From: Saprospiraceae bacterium
Lineage (GTDB): Bacteria > Bacteroidota > Bacteroidia > Chitinophagales > Saprospiraceae
DNA length: 64,000 nucleotides
Assembly: GCA_016715965.1 (NCBI GenBank)
Contig: JADJXG010000001.1
Coordinates: 3,043,501 to 3,107,500 of the forward strand
Direction: 5' to 3'
Shown: in pieces, positions 9,101-16,801 of the stretch
Layout of the letters: every line of letters begins with the position of its first letter
How positions within the stretch are numbered: the stretch's first letter is position 1
The notes under the pieces: model-generated
What the model saw: the letters and a program-made list of their open reading frames with translations, nothing else
Databases searched by the model: none
What the model was told of the DNA's origin: nothing
Translations under genes and position numbers: made by a program

Positions 9101-12100
9101 GTGATAAACTGATTGTAGGGCTGACAGGTCCCAATACCAAACTTCATTATTACACTCAATTTTCTTCGAGGGATTCACGCAAGTCAGAGTGGAAATTTCT
9201 TCGGGATCAATCTGTTCTTGAATATCCAGTCCTTGATCAAGAAGCTGGACATGTCTTTTGGAGTGGATTTACGATCCTGGACAATAGAATGTATCCGTTT
9301 AATATTTCTGTGGAAGTGCCATGGAAAAATAAAAACATAGAAATTAATACTGTAACATTTAGAGATAGAATGCTGCCAGGGAGTCAGGAAATTTGGTCAT
9401 TTAGTCTTAATTCAGTCGTGAAGGAAGATACTGGTTTTGAGATGCTTGCCTCAATGTATGACGCATCTCTAGATCAGATTTTACCATTTGCGTGGAACCA
9501 TTCATTCTGGCCTGATTTTTATGCGGCTACTCATATTTCATCCAGCAATTTTGGGTCGGAGTATTTGGCTTTACAATCAGAACAGGGGTCAATTCTTTCT
9601 TGGCGAAATGGTCTTTCAAGGACGCATTATTCTTTACCTGATTTAGCGCAAAATTATTCTGATTTCCGAATGTTAAAATCTCATGCAGCCGGAGTGGCTG
9701 ATCGAAGTGCTGCTCCGATGGCTTCCGAAAGTGCGGTGGAGGCTTTTGCGGAAAATGAGCAAATAAAAAACCACGATGGGATAGAAGAGACAAATAAAGT
9801 TAAAAAGGAGGAAGTCCCCACCAGAACCAATTTAAATGAAACCGTTTTCTTTTATCCGCATTTAAAGTCCGATAACACGGGTAAGGTTGAGTTTCAATTT
9901 AAAATGAATGAGGCATTGACGAGGTGGAAACTTCAGTTATTTGCTCACTCCAAAGATATGAAAACTGGATATAAATCGCTTGAAGTGATTACCAGTAAGC
10001 CGGTTCAGATTAAACCTTTTTATCCTAGATTTTTAAGACAGGGAGATCAAATGGAACTGCGTGCTACAGTGAGTAATTTGTCTGAAACTAGCATCATTGG
10101 TACGGCTAAATTGGAAATTTTAAATGCTTCCAATCTGCAAAATATTTCGGATCAGTTTAATATTAAACAAAGCAATGATCAGGTCCAAATACAAATTGGT
10201 CAATCAGAAACTCTGGTTTGGAAATTGAAAGTGCCGGAAGAGATGACAAATGCGGTGATCTTAAGATACAGTGTGGTGTCTGGCCAACACAAGGATGGAG
10301 AAGAGAAGAGTGTGACAGTGGTATCCAATCGGAAATTATTGACACAAACCTTGGCCATGCATGTTCCGGCAAAATCTACAAAAGAGTATAACTTTACTGG
10401 GATAAACAATGCATTTGCACCGGGCGCTAAGCCTCATAATTTTACCATTGAATTTAGTTCTAATCCTGTTTGGTACGCCATTCAGACGCTGCCATATTTG
10501 TCTGATTATCCTCACGAATGTAGTGAGCAATTGATGAGTCAAATATTTGCCAATTCGATTGGTTCGCATATCATTGAGAAAATGCCAAGGGTTAAAATGG
10601 TACTTCAAAGATTGTTGGAAGATGGTCAGCAACTTTCTCCTTTGTTAAAAAATCAAGAGCTAAAATCTGCTTTAATTGCAGAAACTCCTTGGGTTTTGGA
10701 AGCAGAATCAGAGAGTGAGCAGATAAGGAGAGTAGCATTGTTAATGGATTATAATTTAATGAATCAACAAGTTAAATCTTCTATAAATAAACTAAAGCAA
10801 AGACAAAATTCAGACGGATCTTTTTCGTGGTTTCCGGGTACCTGGCCAGATCGGACTATCACACAACATATTGTAAGTCAAATTGCGCATTTGCAAAAAC
10901 TGGGAGTGATTGATAAGGGAGAAGGTGATTTACAAAGTATCGTCCTTAAAGCTTCAAAATTTTTAGATCAATCAATTCAGGAAGATTATAATCGCATCGA
11001 GAAATTGGTGAAGGAAGGAAAAGCCAAATGGGAAGATCAGCACATTTCTGCACTCCAAGTTCAATATTTGTATGCGACGAGTTATTATCCGGATTGGTTT
11101 TCAAAAATTAAGTCGACAGCAGCCGTAAAATTTTGGATGGAACAAATGAATGTTTATTGGAGAAAGATGAACATATATGATCAGGCCATGTGTGCCTTGG
11201 TTTTTCATCGGAGTAAGAATCAGACGAACTCTTTATTGATTATTGAGTCATTGCGCCAAAGATCCATTCAACATGCTGAATTGGGAATGTATTGGAAGAT
11301 ACCAAGAAGTTATTATTGGAACCAACTGCCAATAGAAACTCAGGCAATGTTGATTGAAGCCTTTTACGAAATCACCAAAGATGTAAAATCCTGTGATCAA
11401 ATGAAATTGTGGTTGCTTAAAAATAAGCAGACGCAACATTGGGGAACGACCAAAGCCACTTCGCTGGCTGTGTATGCCATCTTGCAATATGCCACGGATT
11501 GGACGAGCGAAAGTCAGGAAACAAAAATCAGTTTAAACAATCAGGTCTTGGTTCCAAAAGATCAATTGGCGGGAAGTTTATATTTTAAGGAAAAATTTGA
11601 ATCTTCCCAATTGAAGAAAGAGTTGGCCAAAATAAAAGCAGTGAATCCCAACCCACATGCTTCCTGGGGTGCTGCGTATGTTCAATATTGGCAAGATTTG
11701 GATCAGATAAAAGATGATTTTGGTTCCGGATTGTCTATTTCTCAGGAGCTGTTTAAGAAAGTCATCATTGACCAAAAAGAAAAATTGATTCCTATCAAAG
11801 GAAAAGAAAAATTATTGAAAGGAGATTTAGTAACAGTGCGATGTGTGATTAAATCTGATCGGCCGATGGAGTATGTACATTTAAAATTGATGCGTGCAAG
11901 TGGGCTTGAATTGATAGGACAATTGTCAGGATACGAATGGAAATCTGGTCTTGGTTATTATAAATCTCCTGGAGATTTGTCCACGGATTTTTTCATTTCC
12001 TTTTTACCGTCCGGAACATTTGTTTTTGAGTATGAACTGAGAGCTGCATTTACCGGATCTTTTTCCAATGGAGTGTCCACCATTCAATGCATGTATGCAC

Positions 12101-12147
12101 CGGAATTCAATGCCAACAGCAAAGGAATATCATTAAACATCGATTAA
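6187..12147 (+). CDS. alpha-2-macroglobulin family protein with thioester
   Basis: Giant (1986 residues) protease-trapping protein. A hydrophobic N-terminus (VLIVSIFISVWLNL) indicates export; there is no lipobox Cys. Residues ~25-370 are a helical region seen in Bacteroidota members. Macroglobulin-like beta domains follow from ~380, including the MG segments TDRSIYRPGQIVHFKV and VEEYKRPNFEV. A low-complexity stretch at ~1163-1213 (Ala/Ser/Glu/Lys-rich) fits a bait region. The A2M domain with ALTRWKLQLFAHS comes next. The thioester motif is intact: C1445-S-E-Q1448 within YPHECSEQLM, followed by an alpha/alpha-toroid thioester domain and a C-terminal receptor-binding-like domain. Expected role: trapping attacking proteases at the cell surface or in the periplasm. 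No pbpC partner is adjacent. Confidence 0.93.
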   Translation: MMFKSVLIVSIFISVWLNLPVEMNQEKDYPDYKLVWDKINLLLNDGLLEDAMIEIEKLYQQVTVEQNHPQIVKALIHMESIQIQKDSEGLKSAIGRLEKTLPNIQEPGRSVLFSLLGKYYHEMANLWHPNYSQRTDIAGEEQDSLDLDTWSKSSLLKKSQYFIHQSLKNDLSKTESLSNYESILNIGEDSVFLPTLFDFLVHHALELYKEGSFGLLEFQSTYRIEDLLKPVDEFLELRVDSFSAWHVFQTILNYHKDTNKDKLFMLTNLIRLRSVYDAYQTTQTAMDLYLKALDEYFKSQNRSPYSTYILCDRLEIMHEIAMVENESNLEDQKINFQYTQIDSFADQILKLNPDSFLSLKISEIKNVLRRKELSVKLESVVTIDQPFKCLVTYRNVFSHKFRLYKSENSDCRDFQPVWSEADIKILYKTKPFKEWNETWPQSSDFKKHRVELKLDGLKAGYYLLTSDSLVDTEFHSRILLFQVSDLSAVTLQNTNVEKKFFILNRVTGAPIKGATVQFYSYNNGRMHNGDPCFSVHTIKSNEDGSVIVKKPNYHKYKVSFKKDVLWGIDWFYDHGKQQDVDYTQAHFFTDRSIYRPGQIVHFKVLYTKYNSKNNFPKIVANEKLEIVFRNANYQEIGRQHVRTNEFGTASGSFVIPIGGLKGAYSIQTVNGGTGIQVEEYKRPNFEVKLDSSFGKVKLGDEVQVKGAVISYSGVPVAHSKIQFKVYFSVYWDFFNIFRGSKMFFPPARRILLTSGSAESLLDGTFSFQFLASKSDDLKHGIQYFEIEVDAVDPNGETQSTSSAFSLSNQSVFIHTELKDWMILDSLQQSKVIINNIQGQPVLSNVQVQIYELKTPDQHLKARVWEKPDVFKYSLTQHQNWFPRDVYDNEDQLEGMEIGGKIFESEFTQVKEFNLNLKEILKNRKNVKCVITANRGTKDESVYIKHFSVFSKGENLNSIKPYAFTLAPTLNQGDKLIVGLTGPNTKLHYYTQFSSRDSRKSEWKFLRDQSVLEYPVLDQEAGHVFWSGFTILDNRMYPFNISVEVPWKNKNIEINTVTFRDRMLPGSQEIWSFSLNSVVKEDTGFEMLASMYDASLDQILPFAWNHSFWPDFYAATHISSSNFGSEYLALQSEQGSILSWRNGLSRTHYSLPDLAQNYSDFRMLKSHAAGVADRSAAPMASESAVEAFAENEQIKNHDGIEETNKVKKEEVPTRTNLNETVFFYPHLKSDNTGKVEFQFKMNEALTRWKLQLFAHSKDMKTGYKSLEVITSKPVQIKPFYPRFLRQGDQMELRATVSNLSETSIIGTAKLEILNASNLQNISDQFNIKQSNDQVQIQIGQSETLVWKLKVPEEMTNAVILRYSVVSGQHKDGEEKSVTVVSNRKLLTQTLAMHVPAKSTKEYNFTGINNAFAPGAKPHNFTIEFSSNPVWYAIQTLPYLSDYPHECSEQLMSQIFANSIGSHIIEKMPRVKMVLQRLLEDGQQLSPLLKNQELKSALIAETPWVLEAESESEQIRRVALLMDYNLMNQQVKSSINKLKQRQNSDGSFSWFPGTWPDRTITQHIVSQIAHLQKLGVIDKGEGDLQSIVLKASKFLDQSIQEDYNRIEKLVKEGKAKWEDQHISALQVQYLYATSYYPDWFSKIKSTAAVKFWMEQMNVYWRKMNIYDQAMCALVFHRSKNQTNSLLIIESLRQRSIQHAELGMYWKIPRSYYWNQLPIETQAMLIEAFYEITKDVKSCDQMKLWLLKNKQTQHWGTTKATSLAVYAILQYATDWTSESQETKISLNNQVLVPKDQLAGSLYFKEKFESSQLKKELAKIKAVNPNPHASWGAAYVQYWQDLDQIKDDFGSGLSISQELFKKVIIDQKEKLIPIKGKEKLLKGDLVTVRCVIKSDRPMEYVHLKLMRASGLELIGQLSGYEWKSGLGYYKSPGDLSTDFFISFLPSGTFVFEYELRAAFTGSFSNGVSTIQCMYAPEFNANSKGISLNID

Positions 12148-12194
12148 TTTACTTTATTGGTCTAAGATTGATAACTGGAATCTTTTGTATCTCT

Positions 12195-12202
12195 TATCTT
12201 TG
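12195..12202 (+). promoter_or_regulatory. -7 box TATCTTTG before the DUF697/SHOCT gene
   Basis: Exact TAnnTTTG match with 12 nt to the ATG at 12215. Supports that ATG over the upstream in-frame TTG at 12185. Confidence 0.5.
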
Positions 12203-12214
12203 AAAAAAAATAAA

Positions 12215-12838
12215 ATGGAAGAAAAATCTAAAGCCAATCAATCTGAAGATGTCATTCGCAATCACGTGATGTGGGCCATGGGGGCCGGTTTAATCTGGGT
12301 CCCGGTCGTTGACTTTTTGGCCGTATCTGCTATCCAATTGGATATGATTCGGCAACTGTGTAAAATACATGGCAAGGATTTTGGAGAAAATCAAGGAAAA
12401 GCCATCATCACAGCACTTACTTCATCTGGTGCATCAAAAATAGCTTCAAGAGCTGTAAAATTTATTCCCGGTATCGGGACAATTCTGGGGGGGATTACTA
12501 TGTCGGCTATGAGCGGAGCATCTACCTATGCAATGGGTCAGGTTTTTAAAAAACACCTGGAAGATGGAGGCACCATTCTCGATTTTGATCCTAAGGCTTT
12601 CCAGAAGAAGTACGATGAGTGGTTTGAAAAAGGAAAGGAATACGCTGAAAATCTTAGTAAAGCAAAGAAGGCAGAAAGGACTGAGACTCAAGAAACAGCG
12701 CAAAGCTCGGCAAGTAATAATGACAAAACCAGATCTGCGATTGACCAGTTAAAAGACATTGCAGAGTTGAAGGAAAAAGGGCTTCTTTCAGAAGAAGAAT
12801 ACCAGCAGTTTAAAAAGAAGATAATGGGGGATGCTTGA
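12215..12838 (+). CDS. DUF697-like membrane protein with C-terminal SHOCT domain
   Basis: The N-terminal ~125 residues hold two hydrophobic segments (MWAMGAGLIWVPVVDFLAV and PGIGTILGGITMSAMSG) around a polar helix, as in DUF697/YcjF-like proteins, which are membrane-associated and of unknown biochemical function. A charged Lys/Glu linker follows, then a SHOCT motif at the C-terminus (LKDIAELKEKGLLSEEEY QQFKKKI), a short oligomerisation helix pair. The start is the ATG at 12215. 207 residues. Stand-alone gene. Confidence 0.75.
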   Translation: MEEKSKANQSEDVIRNHVMWAMGAGLIWVPVVDFLAVSAIQLDMIRQLCKIHGKDFGENQGKAIITALTSSGASKIASRAVKFIPGIGTILGGITMSAMSGASTYAMGQVFKKHLEDGGTILDFDPKAFQKKYDEWFEKGKEYAENLSKAKKAERTETQETAQSSASNNDKTRSAIDQLKDIAELKEKGLLSEEEYQQFKKKIMGDA

Positions 12839-12989
12839 GGGCGTTAAGGAATTATTCGGATAATCCTGCCAAGTTGGTGTTGAAGCTCAAAACCAGACAT
12901 TAAATCTATTTTGGCATTTTTGACTTACTTAAATTAACTCATTTTCAAATAATCAGTATAGAACAACATAGTGTATCCTTTCCTCTGTC

Positions 12990-13014
12990 CTACTTTTTGT
13001 CGCGCAAAAAGTAG
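12990..13014. repeat. perfect palindrome, 10-bp arms and 5-nt loop
   Basis: CTACTTTTTG and CAAAAAGTAG flank TCGCG. The arms pair perfectly. It could fold as a hairpin in RNA of either strand or in single-stranded DNA. It heads the repeat block. Confidence 0.75.
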
Positions 13015-13116
13015 CAAAAACGCAGCCTTTCTAAAAGGCGGCGGGTCTTTTTGCAGCGCTAATCTTTAACCTCCGTTTCTTAAATCCAACGCTGTTGAGC
13101 AGATTTTGGGTGCTGG

Positions 13117-13200
13117 ATTTTGTCGTTACTTAAGTGTCACTTTCCGAAAATTAATTTAACCAATTCCCTCAATAAAATTTTTTCTAAGTAACGACAAAAT
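13117..13200. repeat. 16-bp perfect inverted repeat with 52-bp spacer
   Basis: ATTTTGTCGTTACTTA at 13117-13132 is the exact reverse complement of 13185-13200. Neither arm extends further. It lies symmetrically inside the larger inverted pair at 13024-13042 and 13293-13312. Confidence 0.8.
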
Positions 13201-13293
13201 AAGGCACAAAGCAATACCTTCCATCATGTGATTAACTCTTGGATCTTCATACTTGCCATGTAAATTTCATCGCCAAAATCTGCCTCTTTGGCG

Positions 13294-13393
13294 CCGCTGG
13301 TTTAGAAAGGCTATTTAAAATCAGAGCTTTATCTAAATACAACTATATCCAAATTTCCAAATTAAATTCTTTAACCGCTGGTTTAGCAAGGCT
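13294..13393. repeat. direct repeat pair, 19 bp, 81-bp period
   Basis: CCGCTGGTTTAGAAAGGCT at 13294-13312 recurs at 13375-13393 with one difference (A to C). A third, inverted and diverged copy lies at 13024-13042. Confidence 0.75.
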
Positions 13394-13435
13394 CATTTAC
13401 AAGTCGGCGATAAATTATCAAAAATTCATTCTTCA

Positions 13436-13473
13436 ATTTTCTAATTAACTAATTCTCTAATTTTCTAATTGAA
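13436..13473. repeat. CTAATT-type simple repeat at photolyase 3' end
   Basis: A run of near-tandem CTAATT/TCTAATT units extends across the photolyase stop codon (minus-strand TAG at 13457-13459) and encodes its last residues. Confidence 0.6.
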
Positions 13474-14779
13474 TTCTTAACGCAGTTTTATAGACTTCCA
13501 AACAACGTTTCCTAGCAAACTCATGATCGATGACTGGATTGGGATATGACTGGCTGTCAAATTCAGGGACCCATTTTTTAATGTATTCAAATTGAGGATC
13601 AAACTTTTTTTGCTGAGCCGTCGGATTAAAAATTCTAAAGTATGGTGCGGCATCTGTTCCCGATCCAGCCGCCCACTGCCAGCCTCCGTTGTTACTTGCC
13701 AAATCGAAGTCCAATAATTTTTTAGCGAAGTATGCCTCACCCCATCGCCAGTCGATTAACAGATGTTTTACCAAAAAACTAGCCGTGATCATACGCAATC
13801 TGTTGTGCATCAAACCAATATTGTTTAATTCTCTCATTCCAGCATCGACCATGGGATATCCTGTTTTGCCCTCACACCAAGCTTGAAATTGACTTTCATT
13901 GTTCACCCATTTTATTTGGTCGTAAGCTTTTTTGAAGGAAGAGAATTCGACATGAGGAAATGATTGTAAGATGTAAGAATAAAACTCACGCCAGATCAAT
14001 TCACTAACATAAGTTTGGTCCGTTTGCCAAACCTCTCTTAGAAGTTCTCTGATTCCAATGGTTCCGAATCTTAAATGGATTCCCATTTTACTAGTGGCAT
14101 CTAAATGTGGAAAGTCTCTTGAAATACTGTATTTTTTTATGATACTTTGATCAATTTTTGAAGACGGAAACACTGATCTTGCCGGCAAAAATCCCAGATC
14201 TTTCAAGTCCATTAAAGTTGTGGGAGTAAATTTTAAGAAAGGAGAATGGGGCAAGTTAATTGAATAATCCTTAAAACATTCCTCTACACCAATTTGCCTT
14301 ATCTTGTTTAACCAGGCATTCTTAAACGGCGTGAAGATTGTGTAAGGAGTTCCATCTGATTTCCTTACTTCGTTAGACTCAAATATTATATGGTCTTTAA
14401 AGGAATGGAAAGTTATTTTTTGTTGGATGCATATCTCTTTTATCTTTTCGTCCCTTGATTTTGCATAAGATTCATAATCCCTGTTAAAATATATTCCATT
14501 TAGTTGATACTGCTTGATCCACATAGGCCACAATTCTTCAGGCTTGCCGTGTCCAATGACCAAATCAGAACCAAGCATTTGCAATCTGGATTTGATGTTT
14601 TGAATGGAGTGATAAATAAATCCCACTCTTGCATCCATTTCATCCTCTATCTTGGAAAGAATATGGCTGTCAAAAACAAAAAAACAAATAACCTGATGTC
14701 CAGAACCAAGAGCTTCATGTAAGGCCCGGTTATCGCTTAGTCGCAAATCCCTTCTAAACCAGAATGCAGTATTTTTCAC
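13457..14779 (-). CDS. phr: deoxyribodipyrimidine photolyase (cryptochrome/photolyase family)
   Basis: Light-dependent DNA repair flavoprotein of the class I type. The N-terminal alpha/beta antenna domain starts with AFWFRRDLRLSDNRAL. The C-terminal FAD-binding helical domain shows ELIWREFYSYIL, CEGKTGYPMVDAGMREL, MHNRLRMITASFLVKHLLIDWRWG (shown in part) and the family signature DFDLASNNGGWQW. 440 residues is slightly compact for the class. The start codon is GTG at 14779. A repeat block abuts its 3' end. CPD repair is the likeliest activity; a (6-4) or cryptochrome role cannot be excluded from sequence alone. Confidence 0.92.
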   Translation of the reverse strand: MKNTAFWFRRDLRLSDNRALHEALGSGHQVICFFVFDSHILSKIEDEMDARVGFIYHSIQNIKSRLQMLGSDLVIGHGKPEELWPMWIKQYQLNGIYFNRDYESYAKSRDEKIKEICIQQKITFHSFKDHIIFESNEVRKSDGTPYTIFTPFKNAWLNKIRQIGVEECFKDYSINLPHSPFLKFTPTTLMDLKDLGFLPARSVFPSSKIDQSIIKKYSISRDFPHLDATSKMGIHLRFGTIGIRELLREVWQTDQTYVSELIWREFYSYILQSFPHVEFSSFKKAYDQIKWVNNESQFQAWCEGKTGYPMVDAGMRELNNIGLMHNRLRMITASFLVKHLLIDWRWGEAYFAKKLLDFDLASNNGGWQWAAGSGTDAAPYFRIFNPTAQQKKFDPQFEYIKKWVPEFDSQSYPNPVIDHEFARKRCLEVYKTALRIQLEN

Positions 14780-14852
14780 AGTGCGAGGAACAGTTTATCT
14801 TTACTAAAGTTTAAATAGCTTGTTAATCAGTGTGTTATTGGAAATTATGGTT

Positions 14853-14860
14853 TATATTTG
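14853..14860 (+). promoter_or_regulatory. -7 box TATATTTG before the TPR lipoprotein gene
   Basis: Exact TAnnTTTG match, 16 nt before the ATG at 14877. Confidence 0.5.
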
Positions 14861-14876
14861 TGCTAAATAGTTCCTT

Positions 14877-15779
14877 ATGCGGTTATTCATTGTTTTGTTG
14901 TTTTTAACTAGTTCTATTTCAGAATCTTGCAAGAACAGTTTGCCCAGCTATTCCAAAGAGCTGTTGGAGGCTGAAGAAAATTTTAATAAAAATCCAACGG
15001 AAGAAAATTATACCCAATTCATGACCAAAGTGTTGGAGCACCTTCAGACATCAACAAAGGGAATGGATCAGAGCGAGCTGTTGATTAAGGCCGCAAAAGC
15101 AAGTGAGCAATTGAATAAGAAAGATCAGGAAATTATTTTCCTAAACAATATTATCAAGTCCTATCCTAATTTGGAAGGGAACAAGGATCGAATATATAGA
15201 ATGATTGGATTGCTTCACGGGACCAACAGACACACCACCGGTGATGTAATGGCCGTTTGTTTTATGACTGTTTATCCTGATGACCCAAGGAATGAAGAAT
15301 TAAAAACAAAAATTCCTAAAGTAGCTTCTCCTCAGGAATATGTCATGGAAATTGCGAGATCAATTTTTGCAGATACCATCACCGGCTTTGATGAATCGAA
15401 AGCAAGAACCTATGTCGATGCATGTGAGGCTTATGCCATGACAATGCCAAACGATGCCGAGACTCCGGAGTATTTGTTTAAAGCGGCAGAAACATCCAAT
15501 ACTTTGCGCACGTATGAGAAAAGTTTTTCCTTGTATGACTGGATTATCGATCAGTACCCGAAGCATGATCGTGCACCCGTTTCCCTTTTTATGAAAGGAT
15601 TTCTTTTTGATGGAACGCTCAAGGATTCAGCCAACGCTGCAAAATATTACAACGAATTTATTCAAAAATATCCGGATAATCAATTTGCCAAAGATGCCAA
15701 GTTATTGATGCAGAATTTGGGAAAGTCAGATGAAGAGGTGTTGCAGGAGCTGATGAAAAAAGGGGAAGCTACCCAATAG
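14877..15779 (+). CDS. TPR-containing exported protein, possible lipoprotein
   Basis: Function unknown. A short hydrophobic N-terminus (MRLFIVLLFLTSSISES) precedes Cys18, which could be a relaxed Bacteroidota lipobox. The rest is helical, with tetratricopeptide-like repeats: EIIFLNNIIKSYPN, SFSLYDWIIDQYPKHDRA, AAKYYNEFIQKYPDNQFA. The spacing resembles BamD/YbgF-type TPR proteins that work at the envelope. Single gene, divergent from the photolyase. Confidence 0.75.
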   Translation: MRLFIVLLFLTSSISESCKNSLPSYSKELLEAEENFNKNPTEENYTQFMTKVLEHLQTSTKGMDQSELLIKAAKASEQLNKKDQEIIFLNNIIKSYPNLEGNKDRIYRMIGLLHGTNRHTTGDVMAVCFMTVYPDDPRNEELKTKIPKVASPQEYVMEIARSIFADTITGFDESKARTYVDACEAYAMTMPNDAETPEYLFKAAETSNTLRTYEKSFSLYDWIIDQYPKHDRAPVSLFMKGFLFDGTLKDSANAAKYYNEFIQKYPDNQFAKDAKLLMQNLGKSDEEVLQELMKKGEATQ

Positions 15780-15788
15780 TCAGAAATC

Positions 15789-16250
15789 TTATTTTAGTTT
15801 TTCAATCACAAATTGATCTGTTGCCGGAATAGGACTTCCTTTGACTTGTGCAATGAGATCGAGGTGAAAAGTAGATTGGACTCCTCGGATTGTTTTTGCA
15901 AATCCGGTCAAAGGGGATAGCCATGGATTGGATTCCTTGAGTTTGTCAATTTTTGATTTAATTAAAGTGTATTCAAGGCCAAAGTTTATCTCACATACAG
16001 AATTTTGTTGCAATTCGATGGGTTCATCTAATTTCTTAAGACCCAGGATAAATTCATTTTTTGTATGCTTTTTGGATCTTCCTGATTTATAGGTTTCTTT
16101 TAAATAAATGTCAATTTCTTTGATGGTGGCCTTCTGAAAAGTTGAAATAGAAAGTGTGGCTTGAATCAGGCCCGGTACCGAAGTATTTACATTCTTGATT
16201 TCGATTTTAGGACCTTCAATGCCCAAAAGAGATTTTAGTTTGCCTATCAT
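15789..16250 (-). CDS. conserved hypothetical protein, possibly arrestin/Spo0M-like
   Basis: 153 residues with no signal peptide and a mainly beta pattern (GPKIEIKNVNTSVPGLIQATLSI in part, STFHLDLIAQVKG). The alternating strands and the opening segment MIGKLKSLLGI loosely resemble Spo0M/arrestin-fold proteins. That assignment is a guess; no catalytic motif is visible. It is convergent with the TPR lipoprotein and follows the Fe-S cluster genes on the same strand after 67 bp. Confidence 0.6.
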   Translation of the reverse strand: MIGKLKSLLGIEGPKIEIKNVNTSVPGLIQATLSISTFQKATIKEIDIYLKETYKSGRSKKHTKNEFILGLKKLDEPIELQQNSVCEINFGLEYTLIKSKIDKLKESNPWLSPLTGFAKTIRGVQSTFHLDLIAQVKGSPIPATDQFVIEKLK

Positions 16251-16254
16251 GAAT

Positions 16255-16262
16255 CAAAAATA
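16255..16262 (-). promoter_or_regulatory. -7 box TATTTTTG before the Spo0M-like gene
   Basis: Exact TAnnTTTG match ending 4 nt before the ATG at 16250. If used, the message would start at or next to the AUG. Confidence 0.4.
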
Positions 16263-16317
16263 AGCAGAGATGGACAATGGAATTGTAAATTATCGACCAG
16301 TTCAAATTAATTTTAGA

Positions 16318-16797
16318 TCAGATAAATCTTCGGTGCCATGAATCTTTTAAAGGCTTTAGCCAGGAGTGGATAAATTTGTACTTTGTATCTACCAAATTGT
16401 CAAAAAACAAGGTATCCAGGTTGATGATTCCTTTTTCCAGAAAGTCATTAAGTTCCACTGATTTTACCAAATGAATTTGATCCTGATCTAAGTACTGAAA
16501 ATTCATTCGATTGAAAAAATCAATTTGATATTCTTCGCCCAGCTTCCTAATAAAGCGGACGGATTCATCGATGGAACATCCGGAAGCGCCAGCCTGAGTC
16601 TGGTCGACCACCAGCACGACCATATTATTGTGCATGATTCCTCCTGTGGCTTTTAAATGTGAACCATGACTAGCCCAGCTTTTACTAAAAGATTGAATGC
16701 TGTGATGAATTTGAGGAATTAAATCATCGGGCAAAATTTTATCTGCTGCATAAATCCAAATTTTGGATTCATCTGAAAATGCCAATAGATCCATCAT
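16318..16797 (-). CDS. Bacteroidota-conserved small protein (often mislabelled ABC transporter ATPase)
   Basis: 159 residues. It has no Walker motifs, so the ATPase label it carries in databases is not supported. Recognisable conserved segments are SKSWASHGSHLKATGG, VVLVVDQTQAGASGCSIDESV and FNRMNFQYL. In many Bacteroidota it follows a pair of Fe-S oxidoreductase genes, as here (4 bp after the stop of the CCG-domain protein). That points to a role linked to the Fe-S redox pair, but the function is unknown. Starts at ATG 16797 or the adjacent ATG 16794. Confidence 0.75.
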   Translation of the reverse strand: MMDLLAFSDESKIWIYAADKILPDDLIPQIHHSIQSFSKSWASHGSHLKATGGIMHNNMVVLVVDQTQAGASGCSIDESVRFIRKLGEEYQIDFFNRMNFQYLDQDQIHLVKSVELNDFLEKGIINLDTLFFDNLVDTKYKFIHSWLKPLKDSWHRRFI

Positions 16798-16801
16798 TCA
16801 C

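Larger units (their letters stand above)
12839..13456. repeat. 618-bp gene-free repeat block
   Basis: No credible gene. Contents in order: a 10-bp-arm palindrome at 12990-13014; the sequence AGCCTTTCTAAA plus GGCGGC at 13024-13042; a perfect 16-bp inverted repeat (13117-13132 against 13185-13200); an inverted copy of the first motif at 13293-13312; a direct copy of CCGCTGGTTTAGAAAGGCT at 13375-13393 with one mismatch; and a CTAATT-rich tail. It looks like a decayed non-autonomous or intergenic repeat family. The 69-codon frame inside it translates the repeats and is not believable as a gene. Confidence 0.65.

Noticed and set aside
13239..13448. 69-codon ORF in the repeat block
   Set aside because: Its translation is made of the direct-repeat units and has no family features; it is repeat DNA read by chance.
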